Source: Halobiforma lacisalsi AJ5 (GTDB lineage: Archaea > Halobacteriota > Halobacteria > Halobacteriales > Natrialbaceae). Taken from it: a stretch of 64,000 bases of DNA. The stretch lies in the NCBI RefSeq assembly GCF_000226975.2, contig NZ_CP019285.1:868001-932000 (forward strand). The letters are read 5' to 3'. The translations under genes and the position numbers were made by a program. Within the stretch, counting starts at the first letter, position 1. Each line of letters opens with the position of its first letter. Under the pieces are notes generated by a model. The model was not told the DNA's origin and did not search any database. It worked only from the letters and a program-made list of their open reading frames with translations. Of the stretch, positions 54,066 to 63,246 are shown piece after piece.

Positions 54066-55457
54066 TCAGTCGTCGTAAATCCCCTCGCGCTCGAGTTCGC
54101 CGCGTTTCCGGACGACCTCGGGCGTCCGACAGAGCCCGGGCGCGCCGGTCACCTGCGGAACGGTGCAGTTGTTGCAGTTCTCACAGAGGACGCTCGGTTC
54201 GCCGTCGACGGGCCGGGCCCGCTCCCGACCGCCGTCCTCCGCACTCCCCTCCTCCGACGCTCCGTCCGCGAGCAGTCGCGCCCCCAGGCGCGGTTCGGCG
54301 TAGAACGGGCGGGCCATCCCGACGGCGTCGCAGGCCGGCTCCGCGTCCGCTCGAGCCCCGAGCAGACGGTCGATCTGTCCCCGGTCGCGGATCCCGCCCT
54401 CGGCGAGTACCGGGATCGACACCACCTCGCGGACGCGTCGACAGAACTCCTCGTTCCAGGCCGGTTCGAAGTCGTACCACAGCGACTCGAGCCAGTTGCC
54501 GGCCGCGACGAGTCGTCGCCGGGTCGACCCGCCGAAGGCCTCGTCGTATCCGTCCCGGAACCCCTCGTCGGTCCAGGCCCGCTCGGGGAACTCGCCGCGG
54601 ACGATGCTCATGTCCCAGACGACCGACGTCAGGACGGGAACGACCGCGTCGTAGCCGACCCGCTCGAGCCGTCGGGCCGTCTCGATCCCGTCCTCGAGCG
54701 AGAGCTTCCGCCGGACGAGCGGAGCGGGCGGGGCGGGCGTCTCGGCCGGAACCTTCGTGACGAGCGGGACGTCGCCCGCGCGGTCCCGGATCTCGTCGTG
54801 GACGAGCGCGAGGAAGTGCAGTCGCGCCTCGGGGCTCCCGCCGAACTCGTCGTCCCGGCGGTTGTAGAACGGCGAGAGGAACTGCTGGACGATCCCCATG
54901 TTCGCCCCCGAGATGTGGATGCCGTCGTAGCCGGCATCGACGGCGTACGCGGCCGAGCGCCCGAAGTCCGCCGCGAGGTCGTACACCTCGTCCGTCGAGA
55001 GCACGTGCGGATTATAGGAGAGGAAGCCGACCCGGTCGAGCAGCCGCAGTTGCCAGGGCGGCTCCGAGACCGCGAGCTGTTCGAGGCCCGGGTTTCGCCG
55101 GCGGTAGTCGGCGTGCCAGGTCTCCATGCTGCGCAGGCCGCCGTGCTCGAGTTGGAGGAAGATCCGGCCGCCGTGGTCGTGGATCCGGTCCGTCAGCCGG
55201 GAGAGCCGGGAGACGAACGCGGGGTCGTGGACGCGGGTCATCCCCGGCGCGGCACAGCCGCCCTCGCCGCGGACGATGGTCGCGCCCTGGAAGAGCAGGC
55301 CGACGCCGGAGTCGGCGGCGGGTTCGAGATCCGCGATCAGCGTGTCGACCGCGTCGGGCCCGTTGCCGGCGCACTCGAGCAGCGGCGCGCGGTAGAGCCG
55401 GTTCGGAACCCGGACGCCGCCGATCTCGAGGGGGTCCTCGAGGTCGAGGGAGGTCAT
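54066..55457 (-). CDS. Flavin oxidoreductase, Old Yellow Enzyme family
   Basis: 463 residues. FMN-binding TIM barrel: VRVPNRLYRAPLLECAGNGP at the start, QLEHGG, DGIHISGANMGIVQQFLSP and PVLAEGGIRDRGQID. The C-terminus has LCENCNNCTVPQVTGAPGLC, a CX2CX2CX11C cluster that likely binds 4Fe-4S, as in 2,4-dienoyl-CoA reductase-type members; the second (FAD) domain of those enzymes is absent. ATG 55457 gives a usual N-terminus. Substrate unknown. Confidence 0.85.
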   Translation of the reverse strand: MTSLDLEDPLEIGGVRVPNRLYRAPLLECAGNGPDAVDTLIADLEPAADSGVGLLFQGATIVRGEGGCAAPGMTRVHDPAFVSRLSRLTDRIHDHGGRIFLQLEHGGLRSMETWHADYRRRNPGLEQLAVSEPPWQLRLLDRVGFLSYNPHVLSTDEVYDLAADFGRSAAYAVDAGYDGIHISGANMGIVQQFLSPFYNRRDDEFGGSPEARLHFLALVHDEIRDRAGDVPLVTKVPAETPAPPAPLVRRKLSLEDGIETARRLERVGYDAVVPVLTSVVWDMSIVRGEFPERAWTDEGFRDGYDEAFGGSTRRRLVAAGNWLESLWYDFEPAWNEEFCRRVREVVSIPVLAEGGIRDRGQIDRLLGARADAEPACDAVGMARPFYAEPRLGARLLADGASEEGSAEDGGRERARPVDGEPSVLCENCNNCTVPQVTGAPGLCRTPEVVRKRGELEREGIYDD

Positions 55458-55507
55458 GGGTCGGCTACCACGGGATCGCACAAGAGGATGCCGCCGGTCG
55501 CCGGCGC

Positions 55508-56551
55508 TCAGGGCGGCTGGATGACCGCCCGCCCCTCGATTTCGCCGTTCTCGAGCCGTTCTGCAACCTCGTTGATCTCCCCCAGGTCGTGGCGTTCAGT
55601 GTGCAGTTCCACGTCGCCGCGGTCGACGAGCGCGACGAGTTCCTGCAGTTCGGCGTACCGGCCGACCAGCGCCCCGCGGAACGAGAACTCGCCGAACACC
55701 ATCGCCTGACAGGGTTCGTGGACGTGCCCGCCGTAGCCGACGACGTGGTGGTCGCCGCCCTGGGCGACGATATCTGGCGCGAGCGAGGTCGTCTCGTCGC
55801 GGCCGACGAAGTCCAGCACCTGTTCGGCCCCGCCGTCGTCGGTGAGGCCGGCGACGACCGAGGCGACGTCCTCCTCGCTCGAGTCGACGGTGTGGCCGGC
55901 TCCCAGGTCGGCGGCCAACTCGAGCGCCTCCGCTTTGAGGTCGACGGCGACGATGTCGGCGGCGCTCATCGCGTCGACGCACTGGAGTCCGATGTGGCCG
56001 AGTCCGCCGATGCCGATCAGGACACAGGTATCGCCCGGGTTCAGTTCGTCGGTCGCCTTCTTCGCGGCGTGGTAGGCGGTGATCCCGGCGTCGGCGTGTG
56101 GTGCGATCTCGGTCGGATCGACGCCGTCCGGCAGCGGGACGACGGCGCGCTCGTTGGTCAGGACGTACTCGGCGAAGCCGCCGTCGGTCGTCAGGCCGTT
56201 GAACGCCTGGTTCTCGCAGTACATGTCCTCGCCGCGCCGACAGGGCCGACAGATGCCACAGGTCTGGACGGGGTGACAGAGCACGGGATCCCCCTCCTCG
56301 ACCAACTGGACCTCGTCGCCGACCTCGGCGACGATGCCGGCGTTCTCGTGGCCGAGCGTCATCGGCAGGTCCTGTTCGACGTACTCCTCCCACATTCCCT
56401 CGACGATGTGGTTGTCCGTCTGACACCACCCCGCGCCCTCGACCTCGACCAGGACGCCGTCCGACCGGTCGATCTCCGGCCGGTCGACGTCGTCGATCTC
56501 GAGCGCCGCGTCCATCTCGTCGGTGTACCCGTGGAGTCGCGCTGCTTGCAT
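55508..56551 (-). CDS. Zinc-dependent alcohol dehydrogenase
   Basis: 347 residues, medium-chain dehydrogenase family. Catalytic zinc ligands: Cys43 (GWCQTDNH), His68-Glu69 (LGHENAG); a third may be Asp154. The structural zinc site has four Cys (98, 101, 104, 112: CGICRPCRRGEDMYC). NAD-binding motif GIGGLGHIG (180-188, approximately). It probably oxidises an alcohol or reduces an aldehyde with NAD(H). Encoded alone on this strand; the OYE gene follows in the same direction after about 50 bases. Confidence 0.92.
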   Translation of the reverse strand: MQAARLHGYTDEMDAALEIDDVDRPEIDRSDGVLVEVEGAGWCQTDNHIVEGMWEEYVEQDLPMTLGHENAGIVAEVGDEVQLVEEGDPVLCHPVQTCGICRPCRRGEDMYCENQAFNGLTTDGGFAEYVLTNERAVVPLPDGVDPTEIAPHADAGITAYHAAKKATDELNPGDTCVLIGIGGLGHIGLQCVDAMSAADIVAVDLKAEALELAADLGAGHTVDSSEEDVASVVAGLTDDGGAEQVLDFVGRDETTSLAPDIVAQGGDHHVVGYGGHVHEPCQAMVFGEFSFRGALVGRYAELQELVALVDRGDVELHTERHDLGEINEVAERLENGEIEGRAVIQPP

Positions 56552-56624
56552 GGGACAGGACCCGCTTCACCGCCGGTGAGCAAAACGTTCGGCAGCTACC
56601 GGATTCCGTGACAGTCAGCCGGAA

Positions 56625-57743
56625 CTAGATCGAGGGCGGGTCGTCGTCGAGCCACGGACCGTCGCCGTCGTCAGCGTCCGACTCCTCGAGGTTCGGCGTG
56701 GCCCACGGGACGAGCGTACACTCTCCGTCGGAGAGGCCGGCCTCTTGCTCGACGAAGATGGCCGTCGTCATCTCGTAGTCACACCGGATGGCGTCGCCGT
56801 TTTCGGGGATCGTCACCGTCTCGCCGCCGACGGAAAGCGCCAACTGCGCGCGGAACTCGGCGTCGGTGACCTCGCCGGCGTCGACGTGGGTCGCGAACCA
56901 GTCGACGACGTCGTCGTTGTCCAGTTCCACGACGAAGGTGAGGTCCCGACTCGAGCGCGGCGGGATGGTCGCGTCCCGATCGGCGTCGAGGAGTTCGACC
57001 TCGTGGGCCTGCCAGTCGCCGACGACCCGGTCGTTGAACTCCATCTCGCCGGTCAGCGACGGCGTCGCGAGCGGGTAGGCGTTCGGGTTGTACACCTCGT
57101 AGGTCAGGTGGAGTTCGGTCGTCTCGTCGTCGACCGTGCCCCACTCGGCGTCGGTGTCGCGGATCTCGACGGTGGGTTCGACGACATCTAGTTCGCGCTG
57201 GATGCCGTCGTCCGTCGCGACCGGCGACAGCGAGTACTCGCCCTCCTGTTCGGCCAGCGCCGCGGCGACCATCGGCTCGAGGTCGGTTTCGATCTCGTCC
57301 TCGTAGGTATGGGAGGGCGACCCCGAAAAGGGGCCGACCTCGGCGTGGGCCGTCACGCCGGCCTCGAGGGCGCTCGCTTCGTCGTTGCGGACGTGCGAGA
57401 CCCACCAGTCGGGGAGGCGTTCGTACCGCAGGTCGGTCCGCAGTTCGGTCGTCGAGTTCCCCGCGGGGACCGCGACGTCCGTGGCGGTTCCCTCCGCGAG
57501 GTCGACGCCGTTCATCGCCAGGGCGTACTCGAGGGTCAGGTCGTCGAGTTCGACCCCCGGGTTGGGGTTGTCGATCCAGACCGTCGTGAGCACCTCGATG
57601 CGCTCGTCGTCGACCTCGCCCCAGGCGTTGTCCTCGAGGCCGGCGTCGGGGACGCCGAGGACGCCGGCCGCGAAGAGGCCCCCGAGGGCTGCGGCGAGAC
57701 AGACGCCGAGCGCGAGTGCGACCGTCGCTCCCTTCCCGGTCAT
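56625..57743 (-). CDS. Protein with two LEA-2/WHy domains
   Basis: 372 residues. An N-terminal hydrophobic segment (ATVALALGVCLAAALGGLFA) anchors it in the membrane or acts as a signal. Two copies of the LEA type-2/WHy (water stress and hypersensitive response) domain follow: VWIDNPNPGVELDDLTLEYA (about 55-75) and TYEVYNPNAYPLATPSLTGE (about 220-240), each with the NPN core. In plants and bacteria such proteins are linked with desiccation. In a haloarchaeon a role in membrane or protein protection at low water activity is plausible but unproven. Confidence 0.85.
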   Translation of the reverse strand: MTGKGATVALALGVCLAAALGGLFAAGVLGVPDAGLEDNAWGEVDDERIEVLTTVWIDNPNPGVELDDLTLEYALAMNGVDLAEGTATDVAVPAGNSTTELRTDLRYERLPDWWVSHVRNDEASALEAGVTAHAEVGPFSGSPSHTYEDEIETDLEPMVAAALAEQEGEYSLSPVATDDGIQRELDVVEPTVEIRDTDAEWGTVDDETTELHLTYEVYNPNAYPLATPSLTGEMEFNDRVVGDWQAHEVELLDADRDATIPPRSSRDLTFVVELDNDDVVDWFATHVDAGEVTDAEFRAQLALSVGGETVTIPENGDAIRCDYEMTTAIFVEQEAGLSDGECTLVPWATPNLEESDADDGDGPWLDDDPPSI

Positions 57744-57843
57744 GTGTCGAACTCGGTTACCCGACCGGCGGCTAATCCCTGTCGGTTCGCGTCGAGACGG
57801 GTCGGGTCGAGTCGGGTCGGGTCGGCCGCACCCGCTGTCCGGG

Positions 57844-58407
57844 TCAGTCGTCGGCCGCCTCGCCCTGCCAGGGGTGATCGTACTCCGTGTCGAAGACGAT
57901 GTTCACGCGGTTCGCCGCCGAGAAGACGTTGACGCCGTGGACCAGTTGCAACAACGCCGCGTCGGAGAGGCCGTGTTCGGTCCGGAGTTCCTCGATGTCC
58001 TCCCCGGTGACGCCGTGGGGATCCTCGTTGACCTGCAGCGCGAAGTCGACGATCGCTCGCTCGAACTCGTCGAGCGACCCGCCTTTCACGCCCTCCTGGA
58101 ACGCCACGATGTCGTCCCTGTCGGCCCCGGTGTTCCCGAGGATCGTACAGTGAGCGCCGGTACAGTAGTCGCAGTCGTTCGCCATCGAGACCGCGATGGC
58201 GACCCGTTCCATCGTTTCCATCGATAGCGGGCCGTCCTCCCAGAGGGCCTGCTGCATGTAGAAGAAGTGCTCGAACGCCTCCGGGAAGTTCGCCTCTATC
58301 TTGAAATGGTTCGGGACGGCGCCCTGTTTCTCGCGTGCGTACTCGAAGATCTCCTCGATCGTCTCGTCCGATAGCTCGTCGGGATCCAGCTGGTCGATGC
58401 GTGCCAT
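57844..58407 (-). CDS. Carboxymuconolactone decarboxylase / AhpD-like protein
   Basis: 187 residues from ATG 58407. The redox motif CDYCTGAH (Cys79, Cys82, His86) is that of AhpD-like peroxidase-related proteins, which use the CxxC pair as a reductant. A GTTTATT box (58434-58440) is about 30 bases from ATG 58407 but too close to ATG 58422, so the shorter start is chosen. The protein is all-helical, as the family requires. A role in peroxide defence is likely but the partner is unknown. Confidence 0.88.
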   Translation of the reverse strand: MARIDQLDPDELSDETIEEIFEYAREKQGAVPNHFKIEANFPEAFEHFFYMQQALWEDGPLSMETMERVAIAVSMANDCDYCTGAHCTILGNTGADRDDIVAFQEGVKGGSLDEFERAIVDFALQVNEDPHGVTGEDIEELRTEHGLSDAALLQLVHGVNVFSAANRVNIVFDTEYDHPWQGEAADD

Positions 58408-58488
58408 GCCTGTGAACGACATTCACGGTAGGGAATAAACGTTCGGAGACCCCACGTCGGTTTCCGGAGTCGCGGACGCCGGTCCGGC

Positions 58489-59001
58489 CTACTTTTCGAC
58501 CTCGAGCAGCGCCACCCGCTCACGGACCAGGTCGCCCAGCGACGCGTCGGTCGCTTCCCGCTCGGCGTCGGTGATCTCGAAGAACTCACACAGCCGCTTC
58601 TCGTCGAGGGACGCGAGGGCCGGTTCCTCGCCGGCGACCGCGTCCAGTTTGCGGAGGGCCGCCAGCGCGTCCCGCTCGGCGCGTCGGTCCCCCTCGCGGG
58701 AGTCGACCAGAACGACGGCCCGGTTCTCGCCCTCGTCGACGCCCATCTCGAGGGCGCGGTCGATCTGTCGGCGGCCGGCGGCGTACAGCAGGATCTCCAC
58801 GGCCCGGTCCCGGGCGACGTTCTCCCCGCGCTCGATGGCCCGGTCGGCGAACGCGACGGCCCGCTCGAGGTGGCGGGGGTCCGCGACGTAGCGGGCGTCG
58901 AACGCCTGGATCGTCACGCCGTGGCGGTCGCCGATCTCGCCGATCGCGGCGACGAACGCGTCGAGGTCGTCGATCGTGAGGGAACACTCGAGCAGTTGCA
59001 T
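58489..59001 (-). CDS. cgi121: KEOPS complex subunit Cgi121
   Basis: 170 residues, recognisable by [20 protein letters not shown], the central LLYAAGRRQIDRALEMGVDE and ALLEVEK end typical of archaeal Cgi121. It binds the tRNA 3' end and feeds the KEOPS complex that makes threonylcarbamoyladenosine at tRNA position 37. Its ATG overlaps the hel308 stop by one base, so they form one unit. The other KEOPS genes (kae1-bud32, pcc1) are not in this window. Confidence 0.88.
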   Translation of the reverse strand: MQLLECSLTIDDLDAFVAAIGEIGDRHGVTIQAFDARYVADPRHLERAVAFADRAIERGENVARDRAVEILLYAAGRRQIDRALEMGVDEGENRAVVLVDSREGDRRAERDALAALRKLDAVAGEEPALASLDEKRLCEFFEITDAEREATDASLGDLVRERVALLEVEK

Positions 59002-61397
59002 CAGAAATCACCCAGGCTGGACTGGCTGTCGTCCGGTTCGCCGTCCTCGGTTCGCTCGGACGCGGTTTTCGTGGCTTCGGAGCCGCTGGCCTCCGAGCCA
59101 TCGTTCCCGGCCTCCCCACCCGCCGGCTCGATCCCGTCCATCGACGGGTCCTCGCGGCCGGCGTTCTCGAGGATGTTCTCGGCCGTCTTCTCCCCCTTCA
59201 GGGCGTCGAGGACGACGCCCTTGTCGGCCGACCGCAGGTCCGCGGGCTCCTCGATCCCGCGTTCGTAGAGGCGACGGGCGCGCTTGCGGCCGACGCCGCC
59301 GACGGAGACGAGTTCGAGTAATTCCTCACTCACGCCGTGTTCGACGCGGGCGCGGGCCTCGCGGACGGCGACGGTCCACTCGCTGTCGATCTCCTGAGCC
59401 AGCGACTCGGCGGCGCCCAGCAGCCACTCGGCGGTGTCGACCTTCCCGCGCAGGTCGCCGGGACCGATCTTGTACCGCTCCGTGATGCGCTCCTCGTCGT
59501 CCTCCCGGGCCCAGTCCTCGAGCAGTTTGCTCGTCTTGAGCGCGGCCAGCCAGTCCTCGAAGCGGTCCTCCTCGAACTCGCTCGGGGCGTCGCCGAGCAG
59601 TTCGGCCTCGCGCTCGTAGTAGAGTTCGCCGAACTGCTCGTCCTCGCCCGACCGGAGGTAGAGTTCGTACATGTCGGGGGTGCGGGAGACGAGCTGGTAG
59701 AGGCCAAGCGCCGTCGGACGGTCGTCGGCGCTCTCGAGGCCGTGGACGATGTCGGCGGCGCTCATCGGGTCGAGATAGAGCCGCGAGACGGTGTGACCGA
59801 GGCTGGTGGCCTCGAGTTCCTCGTCCTCCTCGCTTTGGTCCGCGAGGTCCGCCGCCGAGGTGAACGCGCCGTCGGCGGGGTCGTCACCGTCGCGCTCTCG
59901 CGGTCCCCCGCTCGAGCGGCCCGAGCCGCGTGGCGGCTCGCGTTCGATGAAATCGTTCCGCTCGAGGTACGCCAGCACGTCGTCCGTGACGGCCGCGAGC
60001 CGACCCGACTCGCCCGACTGGCTCGCGTACAGCGTCGCCTCGAGGAACTCGAGCAGCCCCTCCCGCGTGCGGGCGAAGCCGGACGCGATCGTCGCGAGCA
60101 CGTGGGTTCGCAGGGCCGGTTCCGCCGCGAGTTTCGACCGCACGGGCTCGGGATCGGCCCAGACGTAGCGGTCGAACAGCTCCTGGCTCTCGTCGTGGCC
60201 CTTCGCGAGCAACACGGCCTCGCCGTAGGGGTCGAGGCCGGGACGGCCCGCACGGCCCATCATCTGGTGGACCTCGAGGACGTCGAGCGGCGCCATCCCC
60301 CCGGCGGAGGGGTCGAACCGACGCCAGTCCCGGACGATCACGCGCCGCGCGGGGGTGTTGACCCCGGCCGCGAGCGTCGGGGTCGCCGAGATGACCTTCA
60401 GCAGTCGGTCCCGGAAGGCGTCCTCGACGAGCGACCGCTGGGTGCTCGAGAGGCCGGCGTGGTGGAACGCGGAGCCGCGTTCGACGCAGTCGGCGAGGTC
60501 CGTGCTCGTCTCGGTGTCGCTGTCGTCCCGGATCTCCGCGGCGAGTTCGGCGAGTTCCGCGCGTTCATCGGCGGTCAGTTCTTCCCGCGAGACCTGCCCG
60601 AGCCGGCGGGCCGCGGCTTCCGCGTTCCGGCGGGAGTTGACGAAGACGAGCGACGAACCGCCCTCCTGGAGGATGTCACGGACGAGGGCGGCCTCCTGCT
60701 TCTCCGAGCCCTCGACGGGTACCTCTCGGGTCGAGCCGTCGTCGAAATTCAGGGCGTTGCCGTAGTGGACGCCCATCTTCAGATCGATCGGCCGCCAGTC
60801 GGTATCGATCAGTTCGGCGTCCAGCCAGCCCGCGATCTCGTCGGCGTTTCCCACCGTCGCCGAGAGCGCGACCTGTTGCATCCCCGGGTTCAGCCGCCGG
60901 AGCTTCGCGAGGGTCACCTCGAGGGTCGGCCCCCGCTCGCGGTCGTCGATGAGGTGGATCTCGTCGCTGACGACGCAGGTGAGATCGGAGAGCCAGTCGG
61001 CACCGTTGCGAACGAGGGAGTCGACCTTCTCGCTCGTAGCGACCACGATGTCCTTCGTCGCGAGCCAGTCGCTGGTCGACTCGTAGTTGCCGGTCGCGAC
61101 GCCGACGGTGACCCCGAACTGCTCGTAGGCCTCGAACTCCTCTTTCTTCTCGCTGGCCAGGGCCCGCAACGGGACGATGTACAGCGCCTTGCCGCCGCGC
61201 TCGATCGCCGACAGCATCGAGAGGGCGGCGATCATCGTCTTCCCGCTGGCGGTCGGCACCGCGGCGACGAGGTTCTCGCCCTCCGTCGCGCCGGCCTCGA
61301 CGGCCTCGGCCTGCGGCGGGTAGAGTTCCTCGATCCCGTCCTCCCGGAAGTGATCGATCGCCCCGGGCGGGAGCCCCGACAGCTCCTCGACGTTCAT
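59001..61397 (-). CDS. hel308: Hel308 (Ski2-like) DNA helicase
   Basis: Superfamily 2 3'-5' helicase acting at stalled forks. 798 residues: Walker [10 protein letters not shown] (47-54 for PTASGKT), DEIH (145-148), motif III SATVGN, and motif VI region [12 protein letters not shown] ratchet domain and a C-terminal helix-hairpin-helix ([20 protein letters not shown]) follow. ATG 61397 is chosen because of a GTTTAAAC box about 25 bases upstream; the frame extending to 61841 crosses the divergent UspA gene. An acidic linker (near residues 535-575) is haloarchaea-typical. Confidence 0.95.
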   Translation of the reverse strand: MNVEELSGLPPGAIDHFREDGIEELYPPQAEAVEAGATEGENLVAAVPTASGKTMIAALSMLSAIERGGKALYIVPLRALASEKKEEFEAYEQFGVTVGVATGNYESTSDWLATKDIVVATSEKVDSLVRNGADWLSDLTCVVSDEIHLIDDRERGPTLEVTLAKLRRLNPGMQQVALSATVGNADEIAGWLDAELIDTDWRPIDLKMGVHYGNALNFDDGSTREVPVEGSEKQEAALVRDILQEGGSSLVFVNSRRNAEAAARRLGQVSREELTADERAELAELAAEIRDDSDTETSTDLADCVERGSAFHHAGLSSTQRSLVEDAFRDRLLKVISATPTLAAGVNTPARRVIVRDWRRFDPSAGGMAPLDVLEVHQMMGRAGRPGLDPYGEAVLLAKGHDESQELFDRYVWADPEPVRSKLAAEPALRTHVLATIASGFARTREGLLEFLEATLYASQSGESGRLAAVTDDVLAYLERNDFIEREPPRGSGRSSGGPRERDGDDPADGAFTSAADLADQSEEDEELEATSLGHTVSRLYLDPMSAADIVHGLESADDRPTALGLYQLVSRTPDMYELYLRSGEDEQFGELYYEREAELLGDAPSEFEEDRFEDWLAALKTSKLLEDWAREDDEERITERYKIGPGDLRGKVDTAEWLLGAAESLAQEIDSEWTVAVREARARVEHGVSEELLELVSVGGVGRKRARRLYERGIEEPADLRSADKGVVLDALKGEKTAENILENAGREDPSMDGIEPAGGEAGNDGSEASGSEATKTASERTEDGEPDDSQSSLGDF

Positions 61398-61496
61398 TAT
61401 CCGCCCTTGGCGCGTCCCGTGGTTTAAACTGTCGTCTTTCGCGGGCGAGCCCGGGACGTCGACAGATCGATAGCCGTGGCGGCCGAACGCGACTCC

Positions 61497-61934
61497 ATGG
61501 TCGATCCCGATCCCGACCCCGATCGTGTCCTCGTCCCCTCCATGGGCCGTCCCCGCGAGGACGAGGCGCTCGCGTACGCCCTCGAGTCGTTTCCCGACGC
61601 CGACGTGACGCTGCTCGCCGTCGTGACGCCGCTGGACGCGTCGCTCAGCGAGGGCGGTGTCCTCGAGCGCGAGGAGAAGCGCCGCGAGGAGGCCCGGGAG
61701 AACGCGACCGCGTTGCTCGAGTCGATCGAGGCGAGCGACCGGGTTCGGATCGAAACGGTCGAAGGCCGGCCGGGGACCGTCATTCCCCGACACGCGAGCG
61801 ATGAGCGGATCGATCACGTCGTCATGTACGGCCACGGGCACGACACGTCGGGGTACGTCCGGCGACTTCTCGGACGGACCGTCGCGACGACGGTCGTCGA
61901 GCGGACCGACGAACCGGTGACTGTCCTCGAGTAG
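61497..61934 (+). CDS. Universal stress protein-like
   Basis: 145 residues. It begins [20 protein letters not shown], has the UspA helix [20 protein letters not shown], and ends with [19 protein letters not shown], a weaker version of the family's nucleotide-binding glycine motif. Hence it may bind a different ligand or none. ATG 61497 rather than GTG 61476. Divergent from hel308 with a shared intergenic region of 99 bases. Confidence 0.8.
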   Translation: MVDPDPDPDRVLVPSMGRPREDEALAYALESFPDADVTLLAVVTPLDASLSEGGVLEREEKRREEARENATALLESIEASDRVRIETVEGRPGTVIPRHASDERIDHVVMYGHGHDTSGYVRRLLGRTVATTVVERTDEPVTVLE

Positions 61935-61958
61935 GAGCGGCGCGCGGCGAGGCCGTGA

Positions 61959-63169
61959 TCACCCCCCGATGACCGTCTCGAGCACCCGGTAGAGCCCGTA
62001 GCCGACGACCGTCGAACTCCCCAGCGTCAGCAGCCAGAACGTGATCGTAAACGCGATCTTCCCCTTCGAGACGCCGGCCGACCCCGCCGCCAGGCCGCCG
62101 CCGATCACTCCCGAGAGAATGATGTTGTTCAGCGAGATCGGGATACCGAGCGCGATCGCCAACTGGGCGATGACGAAGCCCGGAACCAGCGCCGCGATCG
62201 ACCGTCTCACCCCGAGTTGGGCGTACTCCCGCGAGGTCGCCTGCAACAGCCGCGGCGCGGCCATCCAGGCGCCCGCGAGGATCCCGGCCGCGCCGATCGC
62301 GAGCAGTACGATTCCCGGCAGTCCGAGTTCGACCCGGAAGAGGTTCTCGAGCGGGCCAGTCGCGAGGCCGACCTGCGACCCGCCCGAGGAGAAGGCGACG
62401 ATCCCGCCGAGGACGAGCAGGAACGAGCGGATCCCGCGCTCGACGGAGACGAGGACCCGCTTTCGTACCCAGTAGAACCAGAGAGCACCGAACCCGAGGG
62501 TCACGATGGCGGCACCGAGATCAGTACCGGCGATCAGCTCCGGACCGCCTCCGATCCGTCTAGAGACGAACCGGGCGAGCGTCCCCCCTGATCGGCTTCG
62601 GGATCGGGAATGACACCGAGTCGGATATTGGCGACGATTGCGCCGACGAGCCCTGCCAGTAGCGGGACGCCGATCGACTCGGGGATGTCGTCACGGCGGA
62701 GTGTGATCGCAGTCGCGTACGCCAGTCCACCGGACATGAAGGGCACGAGCAGCCAGAACGTTCCGAGCCGCTGGTAGGTGTCCATCGCCGGGTCCCCGCC
62801 CAGCGAGAGTCCGACGCCGATCATCGCACCGGTGGTCGCGAACGCCGCCGGGATCGGGTATCGCGTGTAGATACCGATCGCCATGAAGCCCGCCGCGGTT
62901 AGCAGGCCGGCCGTCGCGGCAAGCGGCGTGATCGTCACGCCGTCGATCAGGTCCGCGCCGACCGTCTCCGAGATGCTGCCACCCTGCATGAGCGCGCCCG
63001 CGGCCGCGAGCAGGCCGATGACGAACGCGGCCTGCATCGTCGAGATGGCGTTCGCGCCGATCGCGGGGGCGAACGGCGGCGAGTTGCTGTTCGCTCCCAG
63101 CACCCAGGCCATGAACAGACAGGTGGCGACCGCGGCGGCGACGAGCCCAACGAACGACGGATCGACCAT
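61959..63169 (-). pseudogene. PiT-family phosphate permease gene, frameshifted at a six-G tract
   Basis: The first half (63169 to stop at 62534) carries the N-terminal repeat of an inorganic phosphate transporter (LGANSNSPPFAPAIGANAIS), and the second half (frame ending 61959) carries the C-terminal repeat (AFSSGGSQVGLATGPLENLF). They are in different frames. At 62583-62588 (six C on the plus strand) one lost G would explain the switch; the next frame reads TLARFVSRRIGGGPELIAGT straight into the second half. The combined length, about 403 residues, fits PiT. Either a real mutation, programmed slippage, or a sequencing error. Confidence 0.75.
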
Positions 63170-63246
63170 TCGGTTCCCGATTGTTCACTGTCCTGACGCA
63201 AAAGCGTTCGTCCGCCGGTCCTGCGAGGATCGCGCGGGACCGACGA

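Noticed and set aside
57786..57832. GTCGG tandem repeats before the LEA-2 gene as an iteron-like origin.
   Set aside because: Only a few imperfect units and no replication-initiator gene nearby.
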